Assembly: GCA_944548615.1 (NCBI GenBank) | Contig: OX155955.1 | Coordinates: forward strand, 11,279,921-11,343,920 | DNA from: Micropterix aruncella | Lineage: Eukaryota; Arthropoda; Insecta; Lepidoptera; Micropterigidae | Direction: 5' to 3' | DNA length: 64,000 nucleotides | In this document: positions 11,501 to 22,689 of the stretch, piece by piece | Layout of the letters: every line of letters begins with the position of its first letter | Numbering within the stretch: position 1 is the stretch's first letter | The notes under the pieces: model-generated | What the model was told of the DNA's origin: nothing | Database searches by the model: none | What the model saw: only the letters and a program-made list of their open reading frames with translations | Position numbers and translations under genes: made by a program

Positions 11501-14500
11501 TGCCGTAGGCAAACCCGAGCTAATCGCCATTCATTTGTGGGGTTAAGTCACGATTTTTCTGCTAAAGACCTCAGCGAGATTTCTCATTAGTCTTTTCAGG
11601 ATTTTCTCCACTGGGTTGATTATTCAACTACAGTGGCTTACCACCAGGGAGCCGGGACAGGTTAAAACTTCCTGCCTGTTATATAGAATCCTCGCGAATA
11701 GCGCGCCTCTTTATCTCGCCGAAGAGGCGCAAGGCTGTCCTCTCAGATCCAAAGGCAATAACTTCTTATCCATTTCTGGTCACAGCAGAGACTTTTCCTC
11801 ATACGGAAGGCTTTACAAAAAAATGTCACAACAGCCCCCAGCATCACCACATTCAAGGCTTGGCTCAAGGAGCACGTAAAACTAAAACAATAACATAACT
11901 AAGCCATCTCCTTCCCTCCTACTTGGATCCCTTTCCTTCCTTTGTCTCCTTCTTTCCCTCTGGGTCATTATTTAATTTTAATAATTTGTTTTTCTTTTGT
12001 TGTTATAATGTTTTTGCTAGTTTTCAGTTTAATCTATCGTTTTAATTTTAATTTTGTGTAGCTGATGCAAAACTTGTGATATACACTTAAGCTATAGGGT
12101 AGCTAATAGATATTGCCGCAAGGCAATAACCTCACTTTTTTATTGAAAATAAAAAGTTTTATTGATATTATAATTATAATTATTATTCAATACCTGCAAC
12201 TGCAAAATTATCCTTCTAATATGCTAGACATTCCCAATTTTACGCCTCACTAACTTTATATTTAATTTCCTACATTTTAGGCAAATACGACTGGCGCAAT
12301 GGCCAGGTTTCTGGTGCCATTTACCACATGAGCGAAGATATCATCAAAGTGGCTACGGCGGCATATTCACTTTCGGCTTATAGTAATCCTCTTCATGCGG
12401 ATGTATTTCCCGGAATCAACAAAATGGAAGCGGAGATCATTCAGTTTGCCGCGAAGTTGTTCCACGGAGGAGAAGAAGCCTGCGGTTCGGTATGAAATTT
12501 TAATGTTTTTATTTAGCTATAATAAACTATTCAGATGATTCAGTGGGGAGGAGCTGTTCATGTAGTACTAGGTAAATAAACTTACCAGTGTGCCAACGAA
12601 CGTCCTGTCCCAATTACCCAATCACGATGTGTGGGGCGACAAGAAGGAGGGGAAACCCACTTTTGAACTAGTAAGCGCTTAGCAATTTTGTGTGCTTTGT
12701 CGAGGGTTATGCGTAGGGATGCAAAGATTATTGATTTACCAATTACGATACCGATTTTGATTATTTCGACAAATAATTGTAGATTACGATTCAGATTCAG
12801 ATTATTGTTCTAATATGATTCATTCATCATGCATAAAACTATGTAAAATATGACTTGTACAGTAGGTGGCATCCATGTTGTATTATTCCTACCTGTATAA
12901 GGAATCTAATTATATGTATGTATGTTATTAACCTACCACAGATATTTAAAATGAAGTCACCTCGAATATAATCGGTATATCTTCAAGAAACAGGTTTCTC
13001 CAATATCTCAAACCTCCTCTGACAAGTAGAATTAAGCTGAATATAAAAAATATTATTACAATCCCAAAATAAATAAATTAAACACCTACAGCCACACATA
13101 ATTTGTGCTCCTCAACCATTATCTCAATTATTGGCCTGTATTTTTTTTTACACGACTGCCCAACAAAAAAGGAGTAATGTGTTAGAGGTTTGGTCTATGT
13201 ATGTTTTTCGTTTCTTTATTCCGCTATAACTTCTAAACGCTCAAACCGATTTAGAAGTATGTGGTATTGTTAAAACCGTTATGTCATACCGAGTGTCATA
13301 GGGTACCTTAACTATCAAATTATCAAGTAAATAGTTGTCTAAAGTCCAAATCTTCAAATGTCAATAAATAAACATAAATATATCGTGTTTAGTGTTGAAA
13401 GGTGTGATTGAGTACATTCCGAAAATTTATATGTATTTATATGGATAAATACATAAACCACACAATTTATTTATTTATTTATTTATTTAAAAATTAATTA
13501 CTATAAAACATTGATTTGCTTAAAAAAATAACAGGAACCGGATGGCAAAACCTTAACCTTTTGCTTATTTGTTTCTGTCACCCAACTGGGCACAGGACAG
13601 GATTCTAATATTACAATCAAGTTTGCTTGATTGCTTGATTGTTTACAAATGTACAAGTTTTAGTAAAAAGCTAATAACACTAAATTGCCCTAAAATGTGG
13701 TCTTCAAAATAAAAAATAAATAAAATCTTTTTAATAAAAATAAAAAATATTAAAAGATAATATAATATAATTATTACAGTATAAATAATAATAATAATAA
13801 ATAATAATAATAATAAATAATAATACAGTAGTTATCTTTTTGTAACGGCGGTCGTGTTTTTTATTCCTTTTAATATGTTTACTTGTTTTCTATTTCAATT
13901 AATAATTGTAGGTCACCACAGGAGGCACTGAGTCAATACTGTTAGCCTGCAAGGCCTTTCGTGATCGCGCCTTAAGTAAAGGAATAAAGAAGCCAGAACT
14001 TGTGGTGCCGACTACTGCTCATTCCGCTTTTGATAAAGCCGCACAGTATTTGAGAATTATTGTGAGAACCGTTCCTGTCGATCCAGAAACCTTCTCTGTG
14101 GATGTTAAAGCTTTGCGCAAGGCTATAAATAGAAGGACTTGTTTGGTGAGTTTGGGAAATTGCTAATATTTTTTGAGAGATCCGTGGACTATACAGACCA
14201 AGGAGAAGAAGAATGCGCTAATTTAGGGTGGTTTTTGAGAGTTCTGAGAGTTATACAGATCAGGGAAAAGAATAATGTCTGTGTTGAATTTTATTCAGTC
14301 TGAGACCTTTATTCCTCCCACACAGCTTAGGCAACGATGGAGATTTTGAGACACCAACTTCCGGGCCGAGTGAACTCCCGTTTCGGAGATTTGAACTGGC
14401 CGTCCAGATCCCCAGATCTAACGGCGCCAGACTTTTTCCTTTGAGGCTTTTTGAAATCGTGTTTACCACAACAAACCACGAACCTTTCAAATATTGAAAG

Positions 14501-17500
14501 CTAACATTGAAAAATATATCGCCAATTTGGAGCCAGATGTTTTGCGAGCAACAATTTAAAATGTCGTAAAACGAGCACAATTGTGCATCAACTCGGAAAG
14601 TGGCCATTTGAGCGATATAATTTTTCAAATTAATGTCATCAATTTTACACCTTAAATAAACTTTTCATAAAAACAGAGCTCTTTTTTCTCATTTACAACA
14701 AAATGGTAGCCAATTCACATTATGACATTGCGCATACTTTTGCGCCATCATGTATATACAACGCCACCTTTGTGATTACAATTGTTTCCGCTTGAGAGGT
14801 TGTGGCATGCAATCCTAGTGACTTGGTCTGGTCATTCTGAGGTCTATAATTCATTTAGAGCCATCTGTGCCATCTGCTAGGAAAATGATAGGCTTATTTA
14901 CCCTTTGAATGTAAGCTGTACGTTTTCCTGAATATGTACTTAAATACCATCTTATCTGAAGTCATCAGCAGTAGCGGTATATTGATCTTAGCCTGTTCTA
15001 AGATTTTTCATGTGTTTCGCCGTAGTTACTCCATTGACCGTAGTGTTAGTATAAAACCGAAATGAATGTAGATAGATTGCTTTGGTATAATATTTGCTTT
15101 GGTATAATATAGATTGCCTTGGCTTTTGTCTTTGATATAATATTTGATGCAATTGTTGGTTTCTCCTTTACGAGGTACCATCTGTGTTGGCCACATGAAC
15201 TATATTTTAATATAGTATTAATAAAACAGCTGATCATTATTTTACAGATCGTAGGCTCAGCACCCAACTTCCCATATGGAACTTTCGACGACATAGAAGC
15301 ACTCTCAGATCTAGCAGTCAAATATGACGTTCCTCTACATGTGGATTGCTGTTTAGGTGGTTGGTTGTCTGCATTCATGCCTCAGGCCGGCTTCAACATG
15401 CCTCTGTTCGACTTCAAACTGCCCGGTGTTGCTAGTATATCTTGCGATACGCATAAGGTTGGTATTTATACATATTAACAGTCAGACTGGTGCTTTTGCA
15501 TTGTAATTTTCACACCCGAATTTATAATCGAGTAGTGGTTCAGTCCTTGAGTAAAGCTACGCCAAGTATTTTCTGAGTACCGTGCGATACTTAAGTATTG
15601 ACTGTGTGGGATAGACGAGAAATCCAGCTAACTCCGCTAAATATGGCTTAAGTATTCGGGAATTTGTTCGTATCAAGCGGCAATACTGTCAAACGTATGG
15701 CCATTAACCGGTGGGATGCCAATACTACCGATCGTTGGTTTCCCTTGCGACGATTCGCAGGCAATTATATGCGGTAAAAGTCGCCTACATTGAATAAGCC
15801 ATCGTTATGTATTAGTATGCGTTTACTAACACCCCCTATAAACAAATATTCGAGGTTTGAAAGCTGGCCTTAGGGTTAAATGAGGATTATTTTCATATCA
15901 TAAACCGCTTGAAAATTACTTACCAAATTTATATTCCTTATGAAGAATATTGTTTGCCATTGCCTATTTATGCTTATTGTTTTTAAAATGTAGGTTTTGT
16001 CAATATATTTGCATTTTTTTAATAATATTCTTCTCATTGCCAGTGTCAGAAAAAACCAACCTATGTGGGCTGCCACGTGGCCGCTATCATGGTTGCTTTA
16101 ATCGTGTTCACGTTCGCTGTTATACTTCTGTGTATTTCAAGATTCCTGTGATTATTTGTGTTTTTACATGATAAATGCACAAACAATACAGGAAAAATAG
16201 TAAAAATTCAAATTGTCGTTAATCAGACAGGGTCATTAAAATGTCCAAATAGAAGTACATTTCAAGAAGCACATAATAAAGTGAAATAACATCGAAATTC
16301 ACAAAAAATCAGCAACACAGAAACGCACAATGACCGAAAATGGCATCTGTTGTTTTAAAGTAATAATCAAGTCCGATATTTGGCATTGAGCCACTATTTA
16401 AGTATCCTTCGTCATATTGTACTCGACTATAAAACGAAAATTGGTACTAAGGTATGACTTAAGTATCGGATATGAGGGCGCTCACGGGGCATTGTGGCCT
16501 GAACAAACACATGTTCAACCTCAAGCTCAGAGACACAAAAATGTGCAGGTTCTGCCAAGGAGCAGAGGAAACTCCCCAGCATCTCATATGCGAGTGTAGC
16601 CCGTTGATGCGTAAAAGATACACCCACTTGAGTGGTCATTACCTCCAACCTGAGGAGGTTAAACAATCTGGCGTCAAAAGCCTGCTGTGGTTCTTAAATG
16701 ACAAGAGGCTTAGCGCAGAACTATAGTAGGTGGCGAACACAATAGATCAGCAATGGTCGCAGTGTTACAAGGGTCATAAAGACCTTAGAAAAGCCACACT
16801 CAACAAATAAAAAAAAAAGGTATCGGCTAGTACTGAAGTATCGACCAATATATTATAAATTCGGGTGTCAGTGTCCTATCTAAGTTTCTCAAAAAGGTCG
16901 AAAATCTTCGGGATGAGACCACTGGAATATTTATATTGAACTATTGTTTCCTTTTTTATTTTCCAGTATGGCTATTCGCCAAAAGGTTCATCGATCGTTT
17001 TGTACCGTAAGCCAGAATATAGACACTTCCAGTACACCGTAACGACGGATTGGCCCGGCGGCATTTATGGCTCGCCGAGTGTCGGAGGTAACTGATTTCA
17101 ATTAACACGACTTTAGGAACTTTGCAAATTTAACCTCTCAGCCGCACCTTCGAGAAAAAGTGCTTCCAGCGCGACTTACTTAGATCAGAGTCTCCATACC
17201 TAGTGTAAACCGTAGGTCTTCATAAATTATATAATAATGATGCTTAGTTAGCGCTCTTCAAAGAATAATGAACATATTCCAGCTTTGACTTTTTATTACT
17301 AATTGTGTCATATAAAAACAAAGACAGCAATCTCCACAACATGTGTAAATTGAAGTAATGTATTTTTCTGTAGACCACAAATTTTCCGAATAACATTGTA
17401 TTGAAATTGTGCAGGTTCAAGAGCTGGTGGCATAATAGCAGCTACTTGGGCAACCATGATGTTTATTGGACATGAGCGATATGTCCAAATTACAGGAGAC

Positions 17501-20500
17501 ATTATTAATACCACAAGATATATAGAGCACAAGTAAGTAATCAAAGTTTCTTTTTATTGAATAGGCACTGTATGTATGAGTATAGATTACGCAAACGCAT
17601 CTTTGTACGCCATTCAAAATTAAGAAGCCATTTTACTGTACACTTTGGAATTGTCGACTGCTATGGGCGAACCCGCCACCCCAAGAAGGTATATCGATAT
17701 AAAATCGAAGGTATAACGACTTAGGGACAAGACAGTCCACTCCCCAGCTCCATCGACGAGCCTGTTAGAGTTCAACGGCTTGCCACTGGAAAGTGAGCAC
17801 AGCGGGCAGTTTCAGGCCATCACTACCAGATTTGGCCAGATTTCTCCGTCACCCGTATGGTCGCAGGTTCGAACTTGATTGCGCGGCCTCTACCTGATGT
17901 TAACGGTAATTCAGTTGGAATTTATTGCGAACTGTGGCGCCTTTGCACGTCTCTCACGTAGGATCAGGCTGCCAACGGATCGTTTCAAGAGTGGCTGATA
18001 AGAGGTCAACAATCACTCCCGCTGTTTAGCCTTCCCCCCACCCCCCGATTATTTGTCGAAGTGCACAGTCAATTGGCTGGCGCCGCATGATGCGCAAACT
18101 CCTAGCAGCGTCCGAGGCTACCGGGTAAGCCGACCCAAGATAACGAACGGGTCTTTACTGCGTCAATTTAAAGAGGTTTTACAATGGGGATGTGTGTGCA
18201 AAACCTTTTGTAGATGGCGCCAGCTGGAACTATTTCTGAAAGGTGTGAAGTGAACGGCGCTCCGCCCGAGAGAGCATCCGTACTAAGCTCAGTGTTTGAA
18301 GAGTGAGGGAGAACGTAGATAAATTAGTATATGTACCTAAAGGAAAATTAAAAAGCATGGCGGTTTGATGGACGGGAAGTGTTACCAAATGGCTAGCACA
18401 TTTTCCAGCTATAATACTGTTCAAATAGGAAAAATGGCATTTTTTCTAGACGATTTCTTAGGATCAAAAATATTAGATACAATGTTGTAAGATATTTTAA
18501 CTTTTGGTGATATATTTATTTTCGATTTTTGACAGTATTATGGCTCGAAAATGTACCCTAATGTAGTCTATAAATCGAATAACTATTCTATTGTACTTGT
18601 TTTTAATGAAAATGTTTTTTAGGCTGCGAAAGGTTGAAGGAATATTTATCTTCGGTAAACCCGCTACTTCGGTCGTGGCCATTGGATCTAAAACCTTTGA
18701 TATTTACCGACTTTCTGATGCATTGCATAAAAGGCACTGGTGCTTGAACACTCTTCAATTCCCTTCTGGGTAAATATTCATCTTTTCCCATACTGGCGAT
18801 TAAAAAAGAAGATATTTTATAAACAGGACTTACTTTCAGAATTCATATAGCGGTAACTGCGGTGCACACAAAACCAGGTATCGCTGAACGGTTCATACAG
18901 GATGTTACTGATGAAGTTGAAATACTCATGCGTGATCCTGAAGCCCCAGTGGAAGGAAAGGTAAACAATATTTGGTTATATAGTTTAAATATTAGGTGTT
19001 AATGAGCAGGGGAGAGCATTGAGTTCACCAAATGTTGACCTGGGGCTTAGGGGGATTTTTTATAGCATTAGAGTGTTATTTGTCATTGTTATAAAATTTA
19101 TTGTCGCTGATATTACAATGTCTTTTTAAGAATTATAGATGTAATTACTTTACATAGAAACCAGGTAAGTTTCCAGCAGCAGCACTCTATTACTTTCTTT
19201 GTTTGAGGTCACAAAGCTCATTCTCAAATACAGCGGAGAGCAAAACCACCCTTACCTGCACTCTATCAAGGTTTCCCCGACCGCGCCTGTCTTTACGCCT
19301 GGATACAATATGTCCGCTCTCCGCGCTTCAGTATGAGCTGCAATGTCACAATTTTACTCATCATCATCATTGGCTCCCAAAATGCCACCGGGGCCATATC
19401 CAAGCTCAAATTCTTGTGGCTTCTGTTTAACTATAAACAGCAATTAAATCATTTATTGTTCAATACACTGTTACATTAGCAGTTGACAATTATTATTAAT
19501 AATAATTACCTTACCGTACTTAATTTTAGAGCGGCAGTAGCTTTTTCATCTCCGATATATAAAAGTGCAATATTTTTAAGTATGATATTTTTTTAAAATA
19601 CAATATTTTCTGAAAGTATGATATTTATGAAAAGTACAATATTTTTTAAGGTATGATATTTTCTAAATAAAATAAAAAAATCAAACGGAGCTGCCATGGA
19701 ATTCACCGAACAAAGTCGGGCCCATCATATAGTGTTATTACACTTCTGGGGGGTGAGCAGTGGATTCCGGACTAACTACCGGCTGTGGTAGGTTTAGTAC
19801 AGCTGTCTTGCTACATGTGAGCTTTCACCTTACCACCCATTCACTCCCCCTTCGAAGCTATAGAATTTGAGATGCGGAAATCGCGGTTTTAGATAATTTT
19901 TCTAAGAAGGAGTTGATTTTTTTCCTGGAGAGACCAAGATCTTTAAAAAAGTGAAACAGAGATTTAGCTGGCAGGCCACGAGCGCCAACTTCCACCGCGT
20001 GAAGGTGAACAGTGAAGCCGTTCCGGGTAACGGCATTTGCGAGATCATGGTATTTATTTAATTTGTGCTCGTGGTCTTTTGGGATATTTGATTCCCATGG
20101 AACAGTTAATTCTACGATAAGGGCCATCTTCCGAGATGGAGAGTAAAAAGTTATATCTGGACGCAGGGATGTGCATCCGAGACTTTCAGGGAATTTATAC
20201 TGCTTAGAGACCGAATCGACCTCCAGAATCCAATCTGAAGCTTACGATATTTATTGAAAATACGTAGGTATGTCGTATTTTAAAAAGTGTGATATTTTTT
20301 TAAAGTAATATTTTCCGCCCCCGGACTTGCCCCGTATTACCGCACTCATTCCACACCTAATATTCTCAGACTTACCCTACTCATTTCGTACGTACCTACG
20401 ACTAAAAATGTGATTTCAAAAAAGTCCGTTTGTATGGCAGCTCCCATTTCTATCGCAAAACTCTAGATCGAATTAGCTCTTTCGGTTAATGAATAAAACA

Positions 20501-21908
20501 GATAGGCGAAAGAATTTTTTGGAATCAGTCAACGTGATCTTAAGATATCAATCACAGACAAACATACAGAAGGATAGAAAGATTTTGATTTCGTTTTTCT
20601 GCTTCTAAATATTTTAAAACAAGAAGAAATTACATTTTGATTGAAGTCTATTTTTGAATTTTTACTTTCCCTGCCCTTTAACCGATATAGAGGGAAAGTA
20701 TTGTGAATGTGCTTTTTTTTTCAAGATGACGGATATATGTATTTTGACCCACCGTGTCTTTCTGTATGTATTCCTCCACGATAGTGCCCAAACGCTTAAT
20801 CCGATTGAGCTGAAATTTGGCATGCAGGCATCATTTAATCATGGCAAGAGTTGAAAAGGTATGGCTAAAAACGGTCCACCAGGACGGGGTGCACTAGTCC
20901 TATTTCAATCTCGAAATATTGGTACATAGATGACTTGTTGGGCTGAAATCACATTGTAAAATTTTGGTTGGAATACCGCATATACAAGCTACACTAATAT
21001 TTAAATTCCGCCATGCATTTTAATCAAATATTAATGCCATTTGTTGGCACTTGGCCCAACCCCGATCTTAGCCAAGAAACAAACCGCGCCGCCCAAGGCG
21101 GTTGCAACGGAATTAACCGGGTTCGTCTGCCGGCCATCGATTTTATTTATGAAATTAATATTTAAATGAAATCAGTCCTTGGCTACTGGCCGTGAAAGTC
21201 TTGGGGTGACACAACCGATTTTTTCAGGTAAATGCAATTCATTTTTCATTTTCAATTAATTTCGATGGTTCGTTCCAGCCTTCGTTGAAGGTGTCGGCTG
21301 GCGTTAGCAAAAATATGTATTTATAGCAAGGTTTTTCGATTGGGTAGGCAGTGCTTTTATGCCTTTACACCAAGCACGCTGCTGCCAATGAGAAATCGAG
21401 AAACTTCCGATAGTGATTCTATTTTTAATATAACCCGTTGAGTATGAGTCAACCAAATCTGGTCGCGAAACAATTATCCGTTGAGTACGAGTCGACCAAA
21501 TCTGGTCGCGCGTTTTTTTCACTTCTTTGACGTTCTCATATTTATTCATAATTATCTAATTGTTTTACAAAATGATATTTCAATATTCTATATTCGAAAT
21601 TTCAATGCAATCATTGTGCAGTTGTTCTTTTTATGATTGGTGTAGTAGTTTCGTAGTTATAGTACTTTAAGTCGATGTCGCCGAAAATCCTGCAAAAGAG
21701 ACAGATGCATCCATGAAAATACCCATTTACTCCAAGGGTTAAATTACCTTTGTTACAGATGGCATTCTACGGAGTGGCTCAAACAATTGGAGATCGATCA
21801 TTAGTTGGCGATATTACGAGACACTTCATTGATTCTCTGACTTATCTCCCGGAAATTAAGGCTAGTGATGAAGTGAAGGAGAACGGCCATGATAGCATTA
21901 AACAGTAA
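5537..21908 (+). CDS. Sply: Sphingosine-1-phosphate lyase, complete, ten coding exons
   Basis: PLP-dependent enzyme of the ER membrane that cleaves sphingosine-1-phosphate to a long-chain aldehyde and phosphoethanolamine, the exit step of sphingolipid breakdown. Coding exons: 5537-5690, 8378-8593, 12281-12489, 13912-14145, 15248-15457, 16967-17087, 17415-17532, 18623-18769, 18840-18960, 21759-21908; all joins keep frame and use GT-AG, giving 1680 bases and 559 residues, the family length. The N-terminus has one membrane segment (WQIASITASTVLFSVYAWNF). Conserved blocks follow in order: SNPLHADVFPGINKMEAEI, VTTGGTESILLACKAFRD, LHVDCCLGGWLSAFMP, ISCDTHK, YGYSPKGSSIVLY, DWPGGIYGSPSVGGSRAGG, FDIYRLSDAL. 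Lys341, the PLP Schiff-base lysine of DTHK, is the last codon of exon 5. An acceptor at 5521-5522 just before the ATG implies an upstream untranslated exon. Introns hold many transposons. Confidence 0.96.
5845..6475. repeat. Foldback element in lyase intron 1
   Basis: Two diverged inverted arms of about 270 bases: left about 5845-6130, right about 6205-6475. Matching blocks include AGTGCAAGAGTTTT with AAAACTCTTGCACT, ATAGAATACCAGGG with its right-arm counterpart CGGCATTCTAT, GATGCAATAAAGAACTCGAA with TTCGAGTTCTTTATTGCATC, and CATATGGTCAGA with TCTGACCATATG. The open frames on both strands within it come from the palindrome. No coding content. Confidence 0.8.
6650..8168 (+). mobile_element. 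3' part of a LINE with CCHC motif and restriction-like endonuclease
   Basis: An intact frame (7156-8022, 288 residues) encodes a CX2CX8HX4C motif (CPLCSNTPCTARHILAGC) followed by RPDITLYSPSRKVALIIELT, which fits the PD-X14-E active site of the restriction-like endonuclease at the C-terminus of early-branching non-LTR retrotransposons (R2, R4, NeSL, Hero type). After it comes [20 protein letters not shown]. Upstream 6650-7155 looks like more of the same reading frame with breaks. The 3' untranslated part ends GCAGCTCCGTTTG at 8168, the same terminus as the copy at 19682, followed by a T/A-rich tail. Inserted in lyase intron 1, sense to the gene. The clade is not certain. Confidence 0.7.
8700..9345 (-). 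repeat. GC-rich dispersed repeat, copy A
   Basis: One of four relatives (others at 17720-18135, 52722-53262, 61838-62190, which lie in the opposite orientation). Shared blocks with copy B at 52722 include ACCAGATTTCTCCGG, CCGAGTTCGAGGTCGC, ACCGTCCAGGAGCGCCAGAG and ACCCGTCACCGCAGGACG (all read on the minus strand here). Open frames occur on both strands, but neither resembles a known protein. The GGTTTGATTCCC stretch at one end resembles a tRNA B box, so a SINE origin is possible but unproven. Confidence 0.6.
9346..10410. other. Non-coding stretch of lyase intron 2
   Basis: No gene or transposon domain seen. Holds a (GTCTGACTC)-like patch at about 9790-9830 and short imperfect repeats of GTCGTATATTTTGTGAATTATT at about 10297-10380. 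Confidence 0.4.
10440..10860. repeat. Compound inverted repeat (MITE-like) in lyase intron 2
   Basis: A block reading GAACGAGACAGGGCAATACG then AAAATGAACGGCTGTCACTT (10467-10520) recurs inverted at about 10630-10700 (CGTATTGCACTGTCTCGTTTG) and again direct at about 10775-10850 (ATAAAATGAACGGTTGTCAC). Three alternating copies suggest one palindromic element with an extra copy next to it. Confidence 0.6.
11332..11512. repeat. Short inverted-repeat element with internal 15-base repeats
   Basis: TGCCTATGGCAAAATGTATA on the left is matched by TATACATTTTGCCGTAGGCA on the right, about 180 bases apart. The middle has several runs of GCTCTATAGTAA and of ATGTAAATGTAA. Confidence 0.6.
11545..12135 (+). 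mobile_element. 3' end of a non-LTR retrotransposon
   Basis: The plus strand encodes VKTSCLLYRILANSAPLYLA, then SYGRLYKKM and, in a shifted frame, TFKAWLKEHVK. This is the familiar tail after the reverse transcriptase of jockey/CR1-like LINEs (a YR-F-N-A-P-YL block then a TFK-hxxHL block). It is followed by an AT-rich 3' stretch and the small hairpin TATTGCCGCAAGGCAATA at about 12110-12128. Frame breaks make it inactive. Confidence 0.6.
13140..13460 (+). repeat. Dispersed repeat with ACGACTGCCC / AACTTCTAAACGC blocks, copy 1
   Basis: Contains TTTACACGACTGCCCAACAA, AACTTCTAAACGCTCAAACC and TATCGTGTTTAGTGTTGAAA in that order. Related copies lie at about 58945-59260 and 60410-60850 (the last split by an insertion and continuing at 63616). 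No coding frame. Confidence 0.6.
13468..13826. repeat. Simple AT repeats in lyase intron 3
   Basis: A (TTTA)n run at about 13468-13490 and an (AAT)n run at about 13785-13826, separated by AT-rich sequence. Ordinary microsatellites. Confidence 0.8.
14335..14640 (+). pseudogene. C-terminal remnant of a mariner-like transposase
   Basis: Read on the plus strand with frame slips: FGDLNWPSRSPDLTAPDFF-like (about 14378-14435), GFLKS, then a run like NIEKYIANLEPDVLRATIQ and VVKRAQLCINS, then HLSDIIF. This is the DDE C-terminal half of a mariner-family transposase of the type that ends GGHLxDIIF. No open frame of matching strand survives. It sits in lyase intron 4, sense to the gene. Confidence 0.65.
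15511..16868. mobile_element. Element with ACACCCGAATTTATAAT termini in lyase intron 5
   Basis: ACACCCGAATTTATAAT starts at about 15512 and its exact inverse ATTATAAATTCGGGTGT ends at about 16868, 1.36 kb apart. Subterminal copies of TACTTAAGTATT and TAAGTATC recur inside both ends. A LINE tail (16470-16820) lies inside, apparently as a later insertion, and a block at 15670-15830 matches the MITE family of 31009 and 34195. No clear target duplication was seen. Confidence 0.5.
16470..16820 (+). mobile_element. 3' end of a jockey/R1-like LINE
   Basis: The frame 16472-16726 reads MRALTGHCGLNKHMFNLKL then CRFCQGAEETPQHLICECS and ends at a stop. This is the conserved tail after the RNase H domain of many insect LINEs (LTGH-N-H, then CxxC-E-xxxH-xxxC). 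After the stop come about 90 bases of 3' sequence and a poly-A run (16807-16818). The 3' part matches the minus-strand copy at 58810-58945. Confidence 0.75.
17720..18135 (+). repeat. GC-rich dispersed repeat, copy C
   Basis: Diverged relative of the repeats at 8700, 52722 and 61838. Shared landmarks: CCAGATTTCTCCGTC, GCAGGTTCGAACTTG (tRNA B-box-like), CACTCCCGCTGTTTAG, and GTGCACAGTCAATTGGCTGG followed by GCGCCGCATGATGCGCAAAC. Lies in lyase intron 7. Confidence 0.55.
19682..20240 (-). mobile_element. 5'-truncated copy of the CCHC/endonuclease LINE
   Basis: Reading on the minus strand this matches 7605-8168: the endonuclease tail (IVELTVPWESNIPKDHEHKL, then KYHDLANAVTRNGFTVHLHA) and the same 3' untranslated end GCAGCTCCGTTTG. 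It is cut off at its 5' end, as expected for target-primed reverse transcription, and is inserted in an AT-rich array of AAGTATGATATTTTT-like units (19560-19680 and 20240-20310). Antisense within lyase intron 9. Confidence 0.85.
20660..21235 (+). repeat. Dispersed repeat with GAGGGAAAGTATTGTGAA start
   Basis: Blocks in order: GAGGGAAAGTATTGTGAATG, CACGATAGTGCCCAAACGC, CCGATTGAGCTGAAATTTGG, TATTTCAATCTCGAAATATT, and farther on AACCGGGTTCGTCTGCCGGCC. Relatives: 38684-39340 (same strand), 49985-50560 (opposite), a fragment at 37030-37150, and the CGGGTTCGTCTGCCGGCC part at 60240-60420. Non-coding; in lyase intron 9. Confidence 0.65.
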
Positions 21909-22396
21909 CCAGAATGTTTATAAATTACCAAGTTTACGCACTGTTGGAATAGTTTATAAGACATTGATGTTGTTGATGCTGCCAAATTGTTTATTTCACA
22001 TGCCTTCTATCATTGATTATAGTAGGGTATTATAAGCATTGCTTCTATGTAGACCGGGATATTCATTATGGGATTAAATAATTGTTTTAATTATAATTAT
22101 TATCGTTACGACAGACTGCACTATTGTGCAAAATTCACTTTATCTAGTCTAAATTGATGTTCAATTAAATGTGTTTCTGAAACAAATTGCCAATTTGTGC
22201 CATTCGGATATTATACTCTATTTCTAGATTCATTAGGTGAATTAATGGCTCCTACTAGTCATACTTTCTACTTGCTACCGTTGGCAACGTCAATGTATAT
22301 AATATGTATTTTTATAATGGATCTTTAGTTTATTTTTTGAAGACTACGTTTTTATTGGAGTTGGGAAAATACCATGTTTTTATATCTCAAGCCATA

Positions 22397-22402
22397 AATA
22401 AA
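22397..22402 (+). terminator. Candidate polyadenylation signal of the lyase gene
   Basis: AATAAA about 490 bases after the lyase stop codon, followed by T-rich sequence (TTTTTTGTTTCTTGATTGTT). No earlier canonical AATAAA was noted between the stop and here. Confidence 0.4.
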
Positions 22403-22689
22403 GTGACTAATCTATATTTTTTGTTTCTTGATTGTTTCTATTCCTAACCTACAACCATACAAAGACACATCACAATGGACAGCAATCAGTTTGATATTAC
22501 TGGCACTTTTTGATATTAATAGAAAGTTTGGCATACAGACGATCTAAAACTTTGTTTAAAAGAGATATGTGTTCATCAAATGAAAAAGATACAATAATGA
22601 TATCAAGCTAACAAAAATTTTCTAACGAAGGAATGATTGACTAAATTGTCTGCCAATTGTTGCATACAGGTGGGATGATGGTGTGAGCT

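Noticed and set aside
17870..17890. Possible tRNA gene because of GCAGGTTCGAACTTG
   Set aside because: No cloverleaf could be drawn around it; no acceptor stem or anticodon loop. It is part of a dispersed repeat.
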